A stretch of DNA of 64,000 nt. It comes from Arthrobacter globiformis. Lineage in GTDB: Bacteria > Actinomycetota > Actinomycetes > Actinomycetales > Micrococcaceae. The notes beneath the pieces are model-generated. The model was not told the DNA's origin. It ran no database searches and saw only the letters and a list, made by a program, of their open reading frames with translations. The stretch lies in assembly GCF_030818015.1 (NCBI RefSeq), contig NZ_JAUSZX010000001.1, positions 3,534,001-3,598,000 on the forward strand, given 5' to 3'. This document shows, one piece after another, positions 17,208 through 25,317 of this stretch. Position 1 is the stretch's first letter. Each line of letters opens with the position of its first letter. The position numbers and the translations under genes are program-made.

Positions 17208-17383
17208 TGTCTCTTCCACTGTATTTACAGCAGCCTTCCGTGCTTGTGGATAGCCAGCCGGGTGAGGTCATGGCCGTGGAACGCCCGGGATACGGGTAGC
17301 TCCTAGCTAACCATATTGGGCCCGTCATATGACGTCCCGTTAACGCCTGTGTCAAAGGCCTGAGTCAAAGGCAGGAACAACGA

Positions 17384-17421
17384 CGGCGGCGGGCCGCACC
17401 CCCAGGTGCGGGCCGCCGCCG
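17384..17421 (-). terminator. Terminator after the HtrA protease gene
   Basis: A 17-bp stem with one mismatch (17384-17400 and 17405-17421), loop CCCA, 31 bases past the protease stop; the minus strand continues TCGTTGTTCC, a weak T-rich tail. Confidence 0.75.
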
Positions 17422-17452
17422 TGTTGTGCACTGTTGCTGCTCTGCGGCTGCG

Positions 17453-19117
17453 CTACTGCTCTGCGGCTGCGCCGAGCGTGACGTCCAGCTGCTGCTCGCG
17501 GCCGTTGCGCAGGACCGTGATCTTCACCGAGGAACCGGATGGCTGCTCGCGGACGGCAGCCGTCAGCTGGTTCGGGTCACTAATGGCCAGGTCATTGAAG
17601 CGGGTCACCACATCGCCCACCTTGATCCCTGCCTTGGCCGCCGCCGAGCCCTGCTCCACCGAGGCCACATCGGCACCCGTTGAGAACCCGGATGCGGATG
17701 CCGACTTCTCCTGGACACTCACGCCAAGCTGGCCGTGGGTGGCCTTGCCGTTGTCGATGATTTCCTGCGCCACGCGCTTTGCATTGTTGATCGGGATGCT
17801 GAAGCCCACGCCGATGTTGCCTGTTCCGCTTGCCGCGGAGCTGCCACCGGCGGAGGCAATCGCGACGTTGACACCGATCACTTCACCCTTGCTGTTCACC
17901 AGCGCGCCACCGGAGTTGCCCGGGTTGATGGCCGCATCTGTCTGGATGACGTTGATGGAAATTGATCCTTTGCTGGCCGGGTTCTGGCTCTGCCCCTGGC
18001 CCGGAGGAGCGAACTCAAATCCCTGGTCACCGCCCTGCGAATTGTCTGTCCCTTGCTTGGGCGCCGCCGAGGACGCCACGCTGATGGTCCTGTTGAGCGT
18101 GGAGACGATGCCGTCCGTCACCGTGCCGGTCAGGCCGAGCGGCGAACCGATGGCAACAGCCGTGTCCCCGACGTTCAGCTTGCTGGAATCACCCAGCACT
18201 GCCGGCGTGAGGCCGGACGGATTGTCCACCTTGATGACCGCAAGGTCGGAGAGCGGGTCTGTGCCAACGACCTTGGCGGTGAGCACGCGCCCGTCGTTGG
18301 TGCGGATTTCAATGTCTGCGCTCGCGGCCGTCCCGTCCAGCGTCACCACGTGGGTGTTGGTGAGAATGTGACCCTGGTCGTCGAGGATGACTCCCGAGCC
18401 CGTGCCGCCCTCGCTGCCATTGGTGGCCTTGATGGTCACAACGCTCGGGGATGCCTTGACCGCTGCTGCCGTGATCTCATTGACCGAGTCCTGGTTGTTG
18501 ACGATCACCGTACCGGGCTGGCTGCCGGAACTGACAGCCGGCGCAGAGCCGGCGTCGAACAGGTTGCCGGCGCCTACCGTCGCAACGCCGCCGCCCACGA
18601 GCCCTGCGGCCAGGATGCTGGCCACGAGCGTGCCGACGCCGAACGTCGCCTTGCGCTTGGGCTGGTTGGCACGGCTGTCCTGGAAAGCGGAATGATTGTT
18701 GTGCTGGGAGTACTGGGGACCGATTGGTTGCGTCGCGGGCGCCGACTGCTGGCCGTAGAAGGGGGCATGCTGGGGGTAAACGGGGTGCGGATTGCCGGAG
18801 CGCTGCTGCTGCGGGCGTTCGCGGTTCTCCCCGGGGCTGCCATACGGCCGGCCTTCATCTGCCTGGACTCCCCGGGGCTGGCCTTCGCTTGGTTGGCCTG
18901 CGTCCTGTGCGGGCCGGTACAACGGCCGGGTGGGGTTGCGATCGGAGTCAAGGCGCACCGTGGGGTTCTCGGAACCGCCGGCTGTGCGGTATTCGCCGTC
19001 CTGCTGCGCAGGAGGCTGGAGACCCTCGGCGGGCTCAGGCCGAGGGGTCGGATCAACAGGGCGCCCTGAAGGATCTCGGTTCTCAGGTGCTGCGCCCGGT
19101 ACTGGGTGCTCAGTCAT
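17453..19117 (-). CDS. Membrane-anchored HtrA/DegP-like serine protease
   Basis: About 554 aa. I choose the ATG at 19117 because AAAGGAAG lies four bases before it; another ATG 15 bases upstream is in frame. A long Pro/Gln/Gly-rich cytosolic region (about 1-160), one membrane span (VGTLVASILAAGLVGGGVATVGAG), then a trypsin-like domain: His in TNTHVVTLDG, Asp in DLAVIKVD, Ser in INPGNSGGALVNS. One PDZ domain follows (about 450-550, HGQLGVSVQE to VKITVLRNGREQQLDV). Extracytoplasmic quality control is the expected role. GNSGGAL replaces the commoner GNSGGPL. Confidence 0.93.
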   Translation of the reverse strand: MTEHPVPGAAPENRDPSGRPVDPTPRPEPAEGLQPPAQQDGEYRTAGGSENPTVRLDSDRNPTRPLYRPAQDAGQPSEGQPRGVQADEGRPYGSPGENRERPQQQRSGNPHPVYPQHAPFYGQQSAPATQPIGPQYSQHNNHSAFQDSRANQPKRKATFGVGTLVASILAAGLVGGGVATVGAGNLFDAGSAPAVSSGSQPGTVIVNNQDSVNEITAAAVKASPSVVTIKATNGSEGGTGSGVILDDQGHILTNTHVVTLDGTAASADIEIRTNDGRVLTAKVVGTDPLSDLAVIKVDNPSGLTPAVLGDSSKLNVGDTAVAIGSPLGLTGTVTDGIVSTLNRTISVASSAAPKQGTDNSQGGDQGFEFAPPGQGQSQNPASKGSISINVIQTDAAINPGNSGGALVNSKGEVIGVNVAIASAGGSSAASGTGNIGVGFSIPINNAKRVAQEIIDNGKATHGQLGVSVQEKSASASGFSTGADVASVEQGSAAAKAGIKVGDVVTRFNDLAISDPNQLTAAVREQPSGSSVKITVLRNGREQQLDVTLGAAAEQ

Positions 19118-19424
19118 TGGACTTCCTTTCATCCGCGTCTGTATTAACTATGGACGATCGGACTGAAACTAGTTCGGACGTTTGCTGGGAGGTTCCTGAA
19201 TGCGCTCCGTCATGGTTTTCCTGCCATCGTTCTGGACGGCCACCAAGGTCTCCAGCGCTTTTCGCTGGTGGCATATTCCCCGCCGTGGACGGTCCCGCTG
19301 GTGCACCATAGAATCAAGAAGAATTGCCACAGCGACCTGCGGCTTTACACCCGGCGTGGGGGCGCTGCTGCATTCTGTGACGGCTGTTCATCCCGAACCA
19401 GCCGCGGCGTGCTGAAGGGTTGCC
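19118..19424. other. Intergenic region between divergent htrA-like and TPM genes
   Basis: 307 bases without a supported gene. It should hold both divergent promoters; the plus-strand candidate is listed separately. On the minus strand TAATAC (complement of about 19140-19145) is a possible -10 for the protease gene. A small open frame across 19200-19415 lacks a ribosome-binding site and recognisable protein features. Confidence 0.5.
19286..19314 (+). promoter_or_regulatory. Candidate promoter for the TPM-pspA operon
   Basis: TGGACG (19286-19291), 17-base spacer, TAGAAT (19309-19314), giving a leader of about 100 bases before the TPM gene. Only hexamer similarity supports it. Confidence 0.45.
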
Positions 19425-21488
19425 ATGCGGTCAATGTTGAAACGTGTTCTCGCCGTGATCGGCCTGACGGCAATGCTGGCGGCTCCGGCCGCGGCGGCCT
19501 GGGCCGAGGATCCGGTGAACATCCCCTCCGGCCAAAACATTGTCGACGACGCGAATGTCCTCGGCAGCCGCAAGGGCGAAGTTGAGGACTCGATCCAGAA
19601 GCTCCTCAAGGACCACAAGTACAACCTGTACGTGGTCACCGTGAAATCATTCAGCAACCCCGCTGATCCCAAGTCGTGGGGACAGGCGGTGGCCACCCAG
19701 AAGGGTATGGGACGTGCTGACGTCTTGCTGGCTATCTCCACCGAGGGGCGTTACTACTTCGCTCCAAACTCGGCAAGCGCCATAGCGTCGAAGACCGGGA
19801 ACATCACGCAAAATGCAATCGCAACAAACCTCGGCGGCGGCAAGAAGGACTTTGCCCAAGCTGCAATTGACACTGCGGCCGCCATCGGTGACGCCGCGGG
19901 CGGCGGAAGCGGAACAGTCCCGTCGGGTGCCGGTGCGGGCACGGCCATCCTCGTTGGCGCCGGAGTCGTCGCAGCTGGCGGCGCGGGCACGTATCTTTAC
20001 CTGCGCAACAGGCGCAAGAAGGCCGGCCAGGCGTCCAGTGCAAGCTACGGCCCGCAGGGCGCCGAACTCGATCCCCTGGCCGGCATGAGCATCGAGGACC
20101 TGCGCAGGAAGAGCGGTTCCCTGCTGATTGAGGCAGACGACGCGATCAAGACGAGCGAGCAGGAACTGGGCTTCGCCGAGGCGCAATACGGGGAAGCGGC
20201 CGTGGGCAACTTCACCAAGGCGCTCCAGGAGGCGAAGGCGCACATGTCCGAGTCGTTCAAGCTGCAGCAGCAGCTGGACGACCACATCCCCGATACCGAA
20301 GAACAGCAGCGAAGCTGGCTCGGCGAAATCATCCGGAGGTCGGAGGCTGCGCTGGCATCGCTGCAGGAGCAGAAGGCGGACTTCGACTCGCTGCGCGAGC
20401 TCGAGAAGAATGCGCCGCAGGCCCTCGCCGCAGTGGACGCCGGCGCCTCGGAGGCTGATGCGAAGATCGCCCGGGCTGACCAGACCCTGGCGGAGCTTCG
20501 GGGCAAGTATGCGGACAGCGCCCTCGCCCAAATATCGGACAACATCACGCAGGCCAAGGAACGGCTGGCCTTCGTTCAGAACGCCAGCGCCACGGCCCGC
20601 GAAAAGCTTGCCGCCGGAGAGGGGAGCCTCGCAGCCGTCGCCGTCCGTGCATCCGAGGAGAGCCTGCACCAGACAAACGTGCTGCTGGATGCAATCTCCA
20701 AGGTGGCCGGCAACCTGGACTCGGCCCGCCAGGGACTCGAATCCGCTGTTGTGGACACATCACAGGACCTCGCCCAGGCGCGGGCCATGATCCAGTCCGG
20801 CGCCCACCCGGAGCTTGAGGGTCCCGTGGCCGGAGTCGAAGCGGCCCTCGCCCGCGTCAAGAGCGAAATCCAGAGCGGCAAGATCGATCCCATCGCCACC
20901 CTCGAGCGGGTTGAGTCGGCGCACCAGTCACTGGACAATGCCCTGGGTGGGATCAGGGACCAACAGGAGCAGGCACGCAGGGCGCAGGCTTCACTGCAGC
21001 AGACCATCATGTCGGCGCAGGCCCAGATCAGTGCTACCTCGGACTACATCACGGCCCGCCGCGGCGGTGTCGGCACGGAGGCCCGGACCCGCCTGGCGGA
21101 AGCCCAGCGCAACCTCGATTACGCGCTGTCCATCTCCCGCAACGACCCCGTGACCGCGCTGACCTACGCGCAACAGGCGCACGCGCTGGCTGCCCAGGCG
21201 GCCCAGCTGGCCCAGTCCGACGTCGACAGTTTCGGCTACGCCAACCAGGGGTACGGCCAGGGATACGGGCGGGGCGGCATGTTCGGCGGCGGCGGAGGCG
21301 GCGGCCTTGGCGGTGCCATCCTTGGCGGCATCCTCATCAATTCCATCCTCAATGGCGGCAGCGGCGGTGGCTGGGGTGGTGGACACAGCGACGGCGGCGG
21401 CTGGGGCGGCGACTCCGGCGGAGGTGACTTCGGTGGAGGTGACTTCGGCGGGGGCGACTTCGGCGGCGGCGACTCGGGAAGTTTCTAG
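19425..21488 (+). CDS. TPM-domain membrane protein with coiled-coil and Gly-rich tail
   Basis: 687 aa. Signal peptide (cleavage after about AWA, residue 27), a TPM domain (about 33-155; NIVDDANVL, NLYVVTVKSF, GRYYFAPNS), a membrane segment (about 168-195, ending YLYLRNRRKK), then a long Ala/Gln/Glu helical region (about 215-600) predicted to form coiled coils. The C-terminus is almost wholly Gly/Asp/Ser with a GGGDF repeat. TPM domains occur in phosphatase-like and photosystem repair proteins (TLP18.3) and in membrane-stress proteins (YgcG-like). Followed by pspA after 109 bases, suggesting envelope stress maintenance. Confidence 0.85.
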   Translation: MRSMLKRVLAVIGLTAMLAAPAAAAWAEDPVNIPSGQNIVDDANVLGSRKGEVEDSIQKLLKDHKYNLYVVTVKSFSNPADPKSWGQAVATQKGMGRADVLLAISTEGRYYFAPNSASAIASKTGNITQNAIATNLGGGKKDFAQAAIDTAAAIGDAAGGGSGTVPSGAGAGTAILVGAGVVAAGGAGTYLYLRNRRKKAGQASSASYGPQGAELDPLAGMSIEDLRRKSGSLLIEADDAIKTSEQELGFAEAQYGEAAVGNFTKALQEAKAHMSESFKLQQQLDDHIPDTEEQQRSWLGEIIRRSEAALASLQEQKADFDSLRELEKNAPQALAAVDAGASEADAKIARADQTLAELRGKYADSALAQISDNITQAKERLAFVQNASATAREKLAAGEGSLAAVAVRASEESLHQTNVLLDAISKVAGNLDSARQGLESAVVDTSQDLAQARAMIQSGAHPELEGPVAGVEAALARVKSEIQSGKIDPIATLERVESAHQSLDNALGGIRDQQEQARRAQASLQQTIMSAQAQISATSDYITARRGGVGTEARTRLAEAQRNLDYALSISRNDPVTALTYAQQAHALAAQAAQLAQSDVDSFGYANQGYGQGYGRGGMFGGGGGGGLGGAILGGILINSILNGGSGGGWGGGHSDGGGWGGDSGGGDFGGGDFGGGDFGGGDSGSF
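21418..21477 (+). repeat. Four tandem 15-bp repeats encoding the Gly-Asp tail
   Basis: Units at 21418, 21433, 21448 and 21463, consensus GGYGGNGGYGACTTC, encode GGGDF three times and GGGDS once. In-frame units of five codons, so copy number can vary without breaking the protein. Confidence 0.85.
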
Positions 21489-21597
21489 CCAGCAAACACT
21501 GGCGGCTGGCCCGGACCGACGGGCCGGCGGGTGGAAGCGGTACATGAACGTCACTGAATTCAGTGGCAAAACTCGGAGCAGGACGAAAGGTAACACC

Positions 21598-22389
21598 ATG
21601 AAGCAGTCCATTTTCGGCCGCATGGCGCAGCTGGCAAAGGCAAACATCAATTCGCTGCTTGACCAGGCCGAGGACCCGCAGAAGATGCTGGACCAGATGG
21701 TCCGGGACTACACCAACAACATTGCCGAAGCCGAGTCCGCGGTGGCCCAGACCATCGGAAACCTGCGCATGCTCCAGGACGACTACAACGAGGACATCAA
21801 GAACGCTCAGGACTGGGGTCAAAAGGCCTTGGCGGCGTCCCGCAAGGCAGATGAGTTCCGCAGCGCCGGTAACCCGGCCGACGCCCAGAAATTCGACAAT
21901 CTTGCTAAAGTCGCCCTGCAGCGCCAGATGTCGTCGGAAAACGAGGCAAAGGCAGCTGAACCGAGTATCGCGTCCCAGACCGAGGTGGTGGACCGGCTTA
22001 AGACCGGGCTGGACCAGATGAAGGGAAAGCTGAACCAGCTCACCAGCAAGCGCAACGAACTCGTGGCCCGTTCCAAGACGGCTGCCGCTCAGTCACAGGT
22101 TCACGACGCGCTCAAGAGCATCGATTTCATGGATCCCACCAGCGAGGTCGGCCGCTTCGAGGAGAAAATTCGCCGCGAAGAGGCCAAGGTCCGCGGCCAG
22201 CAGGAGCTTGCCGCTTCGAGCCTCGATGCCCAGTTCAACCAGCTTGAGGACCTCGGCGAGCAGACCGAAATCGAGGCGCGGCTCGCGGCGCTGAAGTCTG
22301 GCAATGCCAAACCGGCCATCGCAGCCGGGGAAACGGCGTCCTCCGCTTCCACGTCCACCGTGGACGAGGCGGACTTCGACAAGCTGTAA
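21598..22389 (+). CDS. PspA/IM30 family protein
   Basis: 263 aa, fully helical. Start at ATG 21598, preceded by GAAAGG; a longer frame upstream overlaps the TPM gene in another frame and is not real. The N-terminal amphipathic helix FGRMAQLAKANINSLLDQAEDP and DQMVRDYTNNIAEAESAVAQTIGN are PspA hallmarks; heptad-like helices continue to about 220, with a Ser/Thr/Ala tail. PspA binds stressed membranes and forms oligomeric scaffolds. The adjacent TPM protein may be its membrane partner (context inference). Confidence 0.93.
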   Translation: MKQSIFGRMAQLAKANINSLLDQAEDPQKMLDQMVRDYTNNIAEAESAVAQTIGNLRMLQDDYNEDIKNAQDWGQKALAASRKADEFRSAGNPADAQKFDNLAKVALQRQMSSENEAKAAEPSIASQTEVVDRLKTGLDQMKGKLNQLTSKRNELVARSKTAAAQSQVHDALKSIDFMDPTSEVGRFEEKIRREEAKVRGQQELAASSLDAQFNQLEDLGEQTEIEARLAALKSGNAKPAIAAGETASSASTSTVDEADFDKL

Positions 22390-22404
22390 TCTCCCACGCT
22401 GCAC

Positions 22405-22434
22405 GAGGCCGGGATCCCAGCGGATCCCGGCCTC
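22405..22434 (+). terminator. Terminator-like hairpin after pspA
   Basis: Perfect 13-bp arms GAGGCCGGGATCC (22405-22417) and GGATCCCGGCCTC (22422-22434) with loop CAGC, 15 bases after the stop; no T-run. Confidence 0.65.
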
Positions 22435-22464
22435 CGCCATCTCCTGGACGTGTAGCGTGAATCC

Positions 22465-23723
22465 ATGGCTGCCACCATTGTCTGGCTCCGGGACGACCTG
22501 CGCCTCGATGACAACCCCGCCCTCGCCGCCGTGGCAGCCTTGCCGGACCCGGTGACGGTTGTCTATATCCTCGACGATGACTCCCCCGGCATCCGCCCGC
22601 TGGGCGCTGCAGCGAGGTGGTGGCTCCACCATTCCCTGTCCGCGCTCGCACACAGCCTCGAAGCGCACGGGTCACGGCTGCTGCTCCGCCGGGGCGCCGC
22701 CGCTACAGTCATCGAGGACCTGGCCGCTGAAACCGATGCGGACAAATTATTCTGGAACCGGCGGTACGGCCAGCCGGAGCGGACCATCGACGCCGGCATC
22801 AAGGAATGGGCCGCCGGGCAGGACATCGAGGCGACCAGCTTCCAGGCAAACCTGCTGTTCGAGCCGTGGACGGTGCGCACCGGCTCGGGCGGGCCGTACA
22901 AGGTCTTCACACCGTTCTGGCGTTCCTGCCTGGCCGGCGCCGAACCGCGGCTGCCGGCCGATGCCCCGGATCAGTTGCCGGAGCCCGCAGCAGGAAGGTC
23001 CGGCCGCCCGCCGGCCGGTGACCGTCTGGAAAGCTGGCGGCTCCTCCCCCGTCGGCCGGACTGGAGTGGCGGACTCGCCCGGACCTGGACCCCGGGCGAA
23101 GACGGCGCCAAGGAACGGCTGGAGAATTTTCTGGACGGTCCCGTGGAGGACTACGGCAGGGGACGGGACCTGCCGGGCGTCGAGGGCACCAGCCGCCTCT
23201 CACCGCACCTTCGCTTCGGCGAGATCAGTCCCTTCCGCGTCTGGCATTCCCTTCGGGAACGCTTCCTCCACCACGCACCGGCCGACGTCGGGATCTTCCG
23301 CAGCGAGCTGGGCTGGCGTGAATTCTGCTGGCAGCTGCTGTACGGGTCCGCATGGCGGCGGCGTCGTTCCTGGTGAAGAACATGCTCGCGGACTGGCGCG
23401 TGGGCGAGGCCTGGCTCTGGGACACCCTCGTCGATGCAGACGCGGCAAACAACCCGGCAAACTGGCAATGGGTGGCGGGTTCCGGCGCGGACGCGTCGCC
23501 CTATTTCAGGATCTTCAACCCGGTGACCCAGAGCAAGAAGTTCGACGCCGGAGGCAGTTACCTGCGTGGCTACATCCCTGAACTGTCGGACGTGGATGAC
23601 CGGACCGTGCACGAGCCTTGGAAGAATCCGGCGGCGGCTCCCGGCTACCCAGAGCCGCTGGTGGGTCTGCAGGAATCCCGGGAACGGGCGCTGGACACCT
23701 ACCAGCGGCTCAAGGAGGGGTGA
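22465..23723 (+). pseudogene. phrB: Deoxyribodipyrimidine photolyase with internal deletion
   Basis: CPD photolyase remnant. The first frame (22465-23343) gives the antenna domain (IVWLRDDLRLDDNPAL) and the start of the FAD domain through SELGWREFCWQLLY. The next recognisable segment, VRMAAASFLVKNMLADWR, begins at 23346 in another frame and runs through NWQWVAGSGADASPYFRIFNP to 23723. Compared with the family, about 54 residues are missing between them, including the conserved W..G.TGYP.VDA.MR.L..TGWMHNR segment that lines the FAD and lesion pocket. Loss of about 160 bases would restore 1419 nt, 472 aa. Translation as it stands ends at 23376 after ten foreign residues. Almost certainly inactive. 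Confidence 0.88.
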
Positions 23724-23727
23724 GAAC

Positions 23728-24663
23728 CTAGCGGCTGGTGACCTTGCCCATGAGGGAGGCGATGGGTCGCAGGAACAGCGGCCGGGCCAGGAACCACGCT
23801 GCGACCATTACCGCAACTGACGCAACGAAGAACCAGAAGCCGACCCAGCTCACGTCGTCGCTGCCGCCGTACATGTGGTTGAGGTTCCGGAGCGCGCCGG
23901 TCGCCAGGACCAGGAATACGTGCACCACGATGAAGGCCACGAAGTAGATCATCACCGGGAAGTGCACTGCGCGGGCGGCCTCGATGGGGAAGGCCTTGTT
24001 CAGCCCGGTGGCCTTTTTAGGCCACGCGGCGGACATCCGCAGGCCCGTGATGAAGGCCAGCGGAGCAGCGATGAACACCGTGGCGAAGTAGGTCAGCAGC
24101 TGCAGGGCGTTGTAGTTGACCCAGCCGTTCTCCGTGGGCCAGTTCAGCGAAGCGTACTGCAGGGCGGCCGAGACGGCATTCGGGAAAACATCCCAGGATG
24201 TGGGGACGATCCGGGTCCACTGGCCGGTTGCAAAAAGCAGGATCACAAAGACGAGCCCGTTCAGGATCCACAGCGCATCCAGTGTCAGGTGGAACCAGAG
24301 TTCCAGGCTGATCTTGGTGGGAGCCATCCTGGTCCTGATGAGGCCCTTGTTGTTTCGGGTCCAGTAGCCGCCGGGGCGGGTGGTGGTGCGGACCTGCCAG
24401 CCCGAACGGATGATGAGCAGCAGGAAGAAGGCGTTCAGGAAATGCTGCCAGGCCAGCCAGGCGGGGAAGCCGACGGGGGCGCCGGCGGGAAGCTCCGAAT
24501 GCCCCGGGTAGTCCGCAACGAACGAGCGAACGTCAGGCAGGCCGGTGACCCACTTTGCGAGGAGCACCACCAGCACCAGGGCCACGAGCGCTGCAGGCAC
24601 CGCCCAGTACAGCCTGGCGCGCTTGCCCCTGGCAGTGCCGGACTTGTTCTTCGTTGTGGACAT
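23728..24663 (-). CDS. Cytochrome b/b6-domain membrane protein
   Basis: About 311 aa; start at ATG 24663 (MSTTKNKSG) rather than the longer frame, whose extra N-terminus is not conserved-looking. One N-terminal span (about 20-40), then a core of four to five spans with histidines suited to haem b: WQHFLNAFFLLLIIRSGW, LELWFHLTLDALW, and AARAVHFPVMIYFVAFIVVHVFLV. This is the di-haem cytochrome b561/formate dehydrogenase gamma type fold that passes electrons to or from quinone. No catalytic partner is encoded next to it. Convergent with the broken photolyase, four bases apart. Confidence 0.82.
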   Translation of the reverse strand: MSTTKNKSGTARGKRARLYWAVPAALVALVLVVLLAKWVTGLPDVRSFVADYPGHSELPAGAPVGFPAWLAWQHFLNAFFLLLIIRSGWQVRTTTRPGGYWTRNNKGLIRTRMAPTKISLELWFHLTLDALWILNGLVFVILLFATGQWTRIVPTSWDVFPNAVSAALQYASLNWPTENGWVNYNALQLLTYFATVFIAAPLAFITGLRMSAAWPKKATGLNKAFPIEAARAVHFPVMIYFVAFIVVHVFLVLATGALRNLNHMYGGSDDVSWVGFWFFVASVAVMVAAWFLARPLFLRPIASLMGKVTSR

Positions 24664-24789
24664 CGAGCTACACGTTCCTCTCGAGAGTGACTGACCCGTG
24701 TGGGCGCCGTGCGCCGGCCAGGAATTCCGGGCCCTGCGAATAGAGAATACTAGGAACCCTGAGCACATGAACAAATGCTCCGGTAATGC

Positions 24790-24824
24790 AGAAAGCCCCA
24801 ACCACCTTGTGGTCAGGGCTTCCT
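24790..24824 (-). terminator. Terminator after first initiator tRNA
   Basis: On the minus strand GAAGCCCTGACCAC pairs with GTGGTTGGGGCTTTC (one bulge) around a short loop, just after the tRNA 3' end; the end TTTC is weakly T-rich. Confidence 0.6.
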
Positions 24825-24826
24825 TC

Positions 24827-24903
24827 TGGTTGCGGGGACAGGATTTGAACCTGTGACCTCTGGGTTATGAGCCCAGCGAGCTACCGAACTGCTCCACCCC
24901 GCG
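24827..24903 (-). tRNA. Initiator tRNA-fMet (CAT), CCA encoded
   Basis: 77 nt. Anticodon CAT within GGGCTCATAACCC; T-loop GGTTCAAATCC. The first base C opposite A72 (an unpaired 1-72) and three G-C pairs closing the anticodon stem (GGG/CCC) mark it as the initiator, not elongator, tRNA. Base 73 is A and the CCA end is encoded. Confidence 0.95.
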
Positions 24904-25035
24904 TCGCTTGGTTAACACTACCCTACTTTTGCGGGCGCTTTGACCACGGCCGTCCGGCGGGGCCGGTGCCGACCAGCAGGCACCCTCCCCTCGGCCAACA
25001 AAACCTCCCGCCAGCCAAGTCGAGACAGCAAAAAA

Positions 25036-25067
25036 CCCGGACCACCAAACGGTGATCCGGGTTTTTT
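25036..25067 (-). terminator. Terminator between the two initiator tRNA genes
   Basis: CCCGGACCACC (25036-25046) pairs with GGTGATCCGGG (25051-25061), one mismatch, loop AAAC; flanked by a T-run on both strands (T6 at 25062-25067, and A6 at 25030-25035 read as T6 on the minus strand). Ends the upstream tRNA transcript. Confidence 0.85.
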
Positions 25068-25073
25068 CTTCAG

Positions 25074-25147
25074 TTGCGGGGACAGGATTTGAACCTGTGA
25101 CCTCTGGGTTATGAGCCCAGCGAGCTACCGAACTGCTCCACCCCGCG
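25074..25147 (-). tRNA. Initiator tRNA-fMet (CAT), second copy, no encoded CCA
   Basis: 74 nt without CCA; the mature sequence is identical to the first copy. The genomic 3' flank reads CTG rather than CCA, so the end must be added by CCA-adding enzyme. Each copy has its own terminator. Confidence 0.95.
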
Positions 25148-25221
25148 TCGCAAGAACAACTCTACCGGCCGGTGAACAGGAGGCCAAATCCAAACGACGT
25201 GATCTGCGTCTCCGGCAAAGC

Positions 25222-25265
25222 GAAAGGCCGGCCCATCCCCTTTTGTGGGGATGGGCCGGCCTTTC
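25222..25265 (-). terminator. Strong terminator after UPF0182 gene
   Basis: Perfect 19-bp arms (25222-25240 and 25247-25265) with loop TTTTGT; 52 bases past the UPF0182 stop. Confidence 0.85.
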
Positions 25266-25317
25266 ACTTGGTCAGCGACCGCTCAATCAGCCTCTGGTCG
25301 GATCAGCTACGGCTCGA

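Noticed and set aside
19200..19415. Small open frame in the gap before the TPM gene
   Set aside because: No ribosome-binding site, and the candidate TPM promoter lies inside it.
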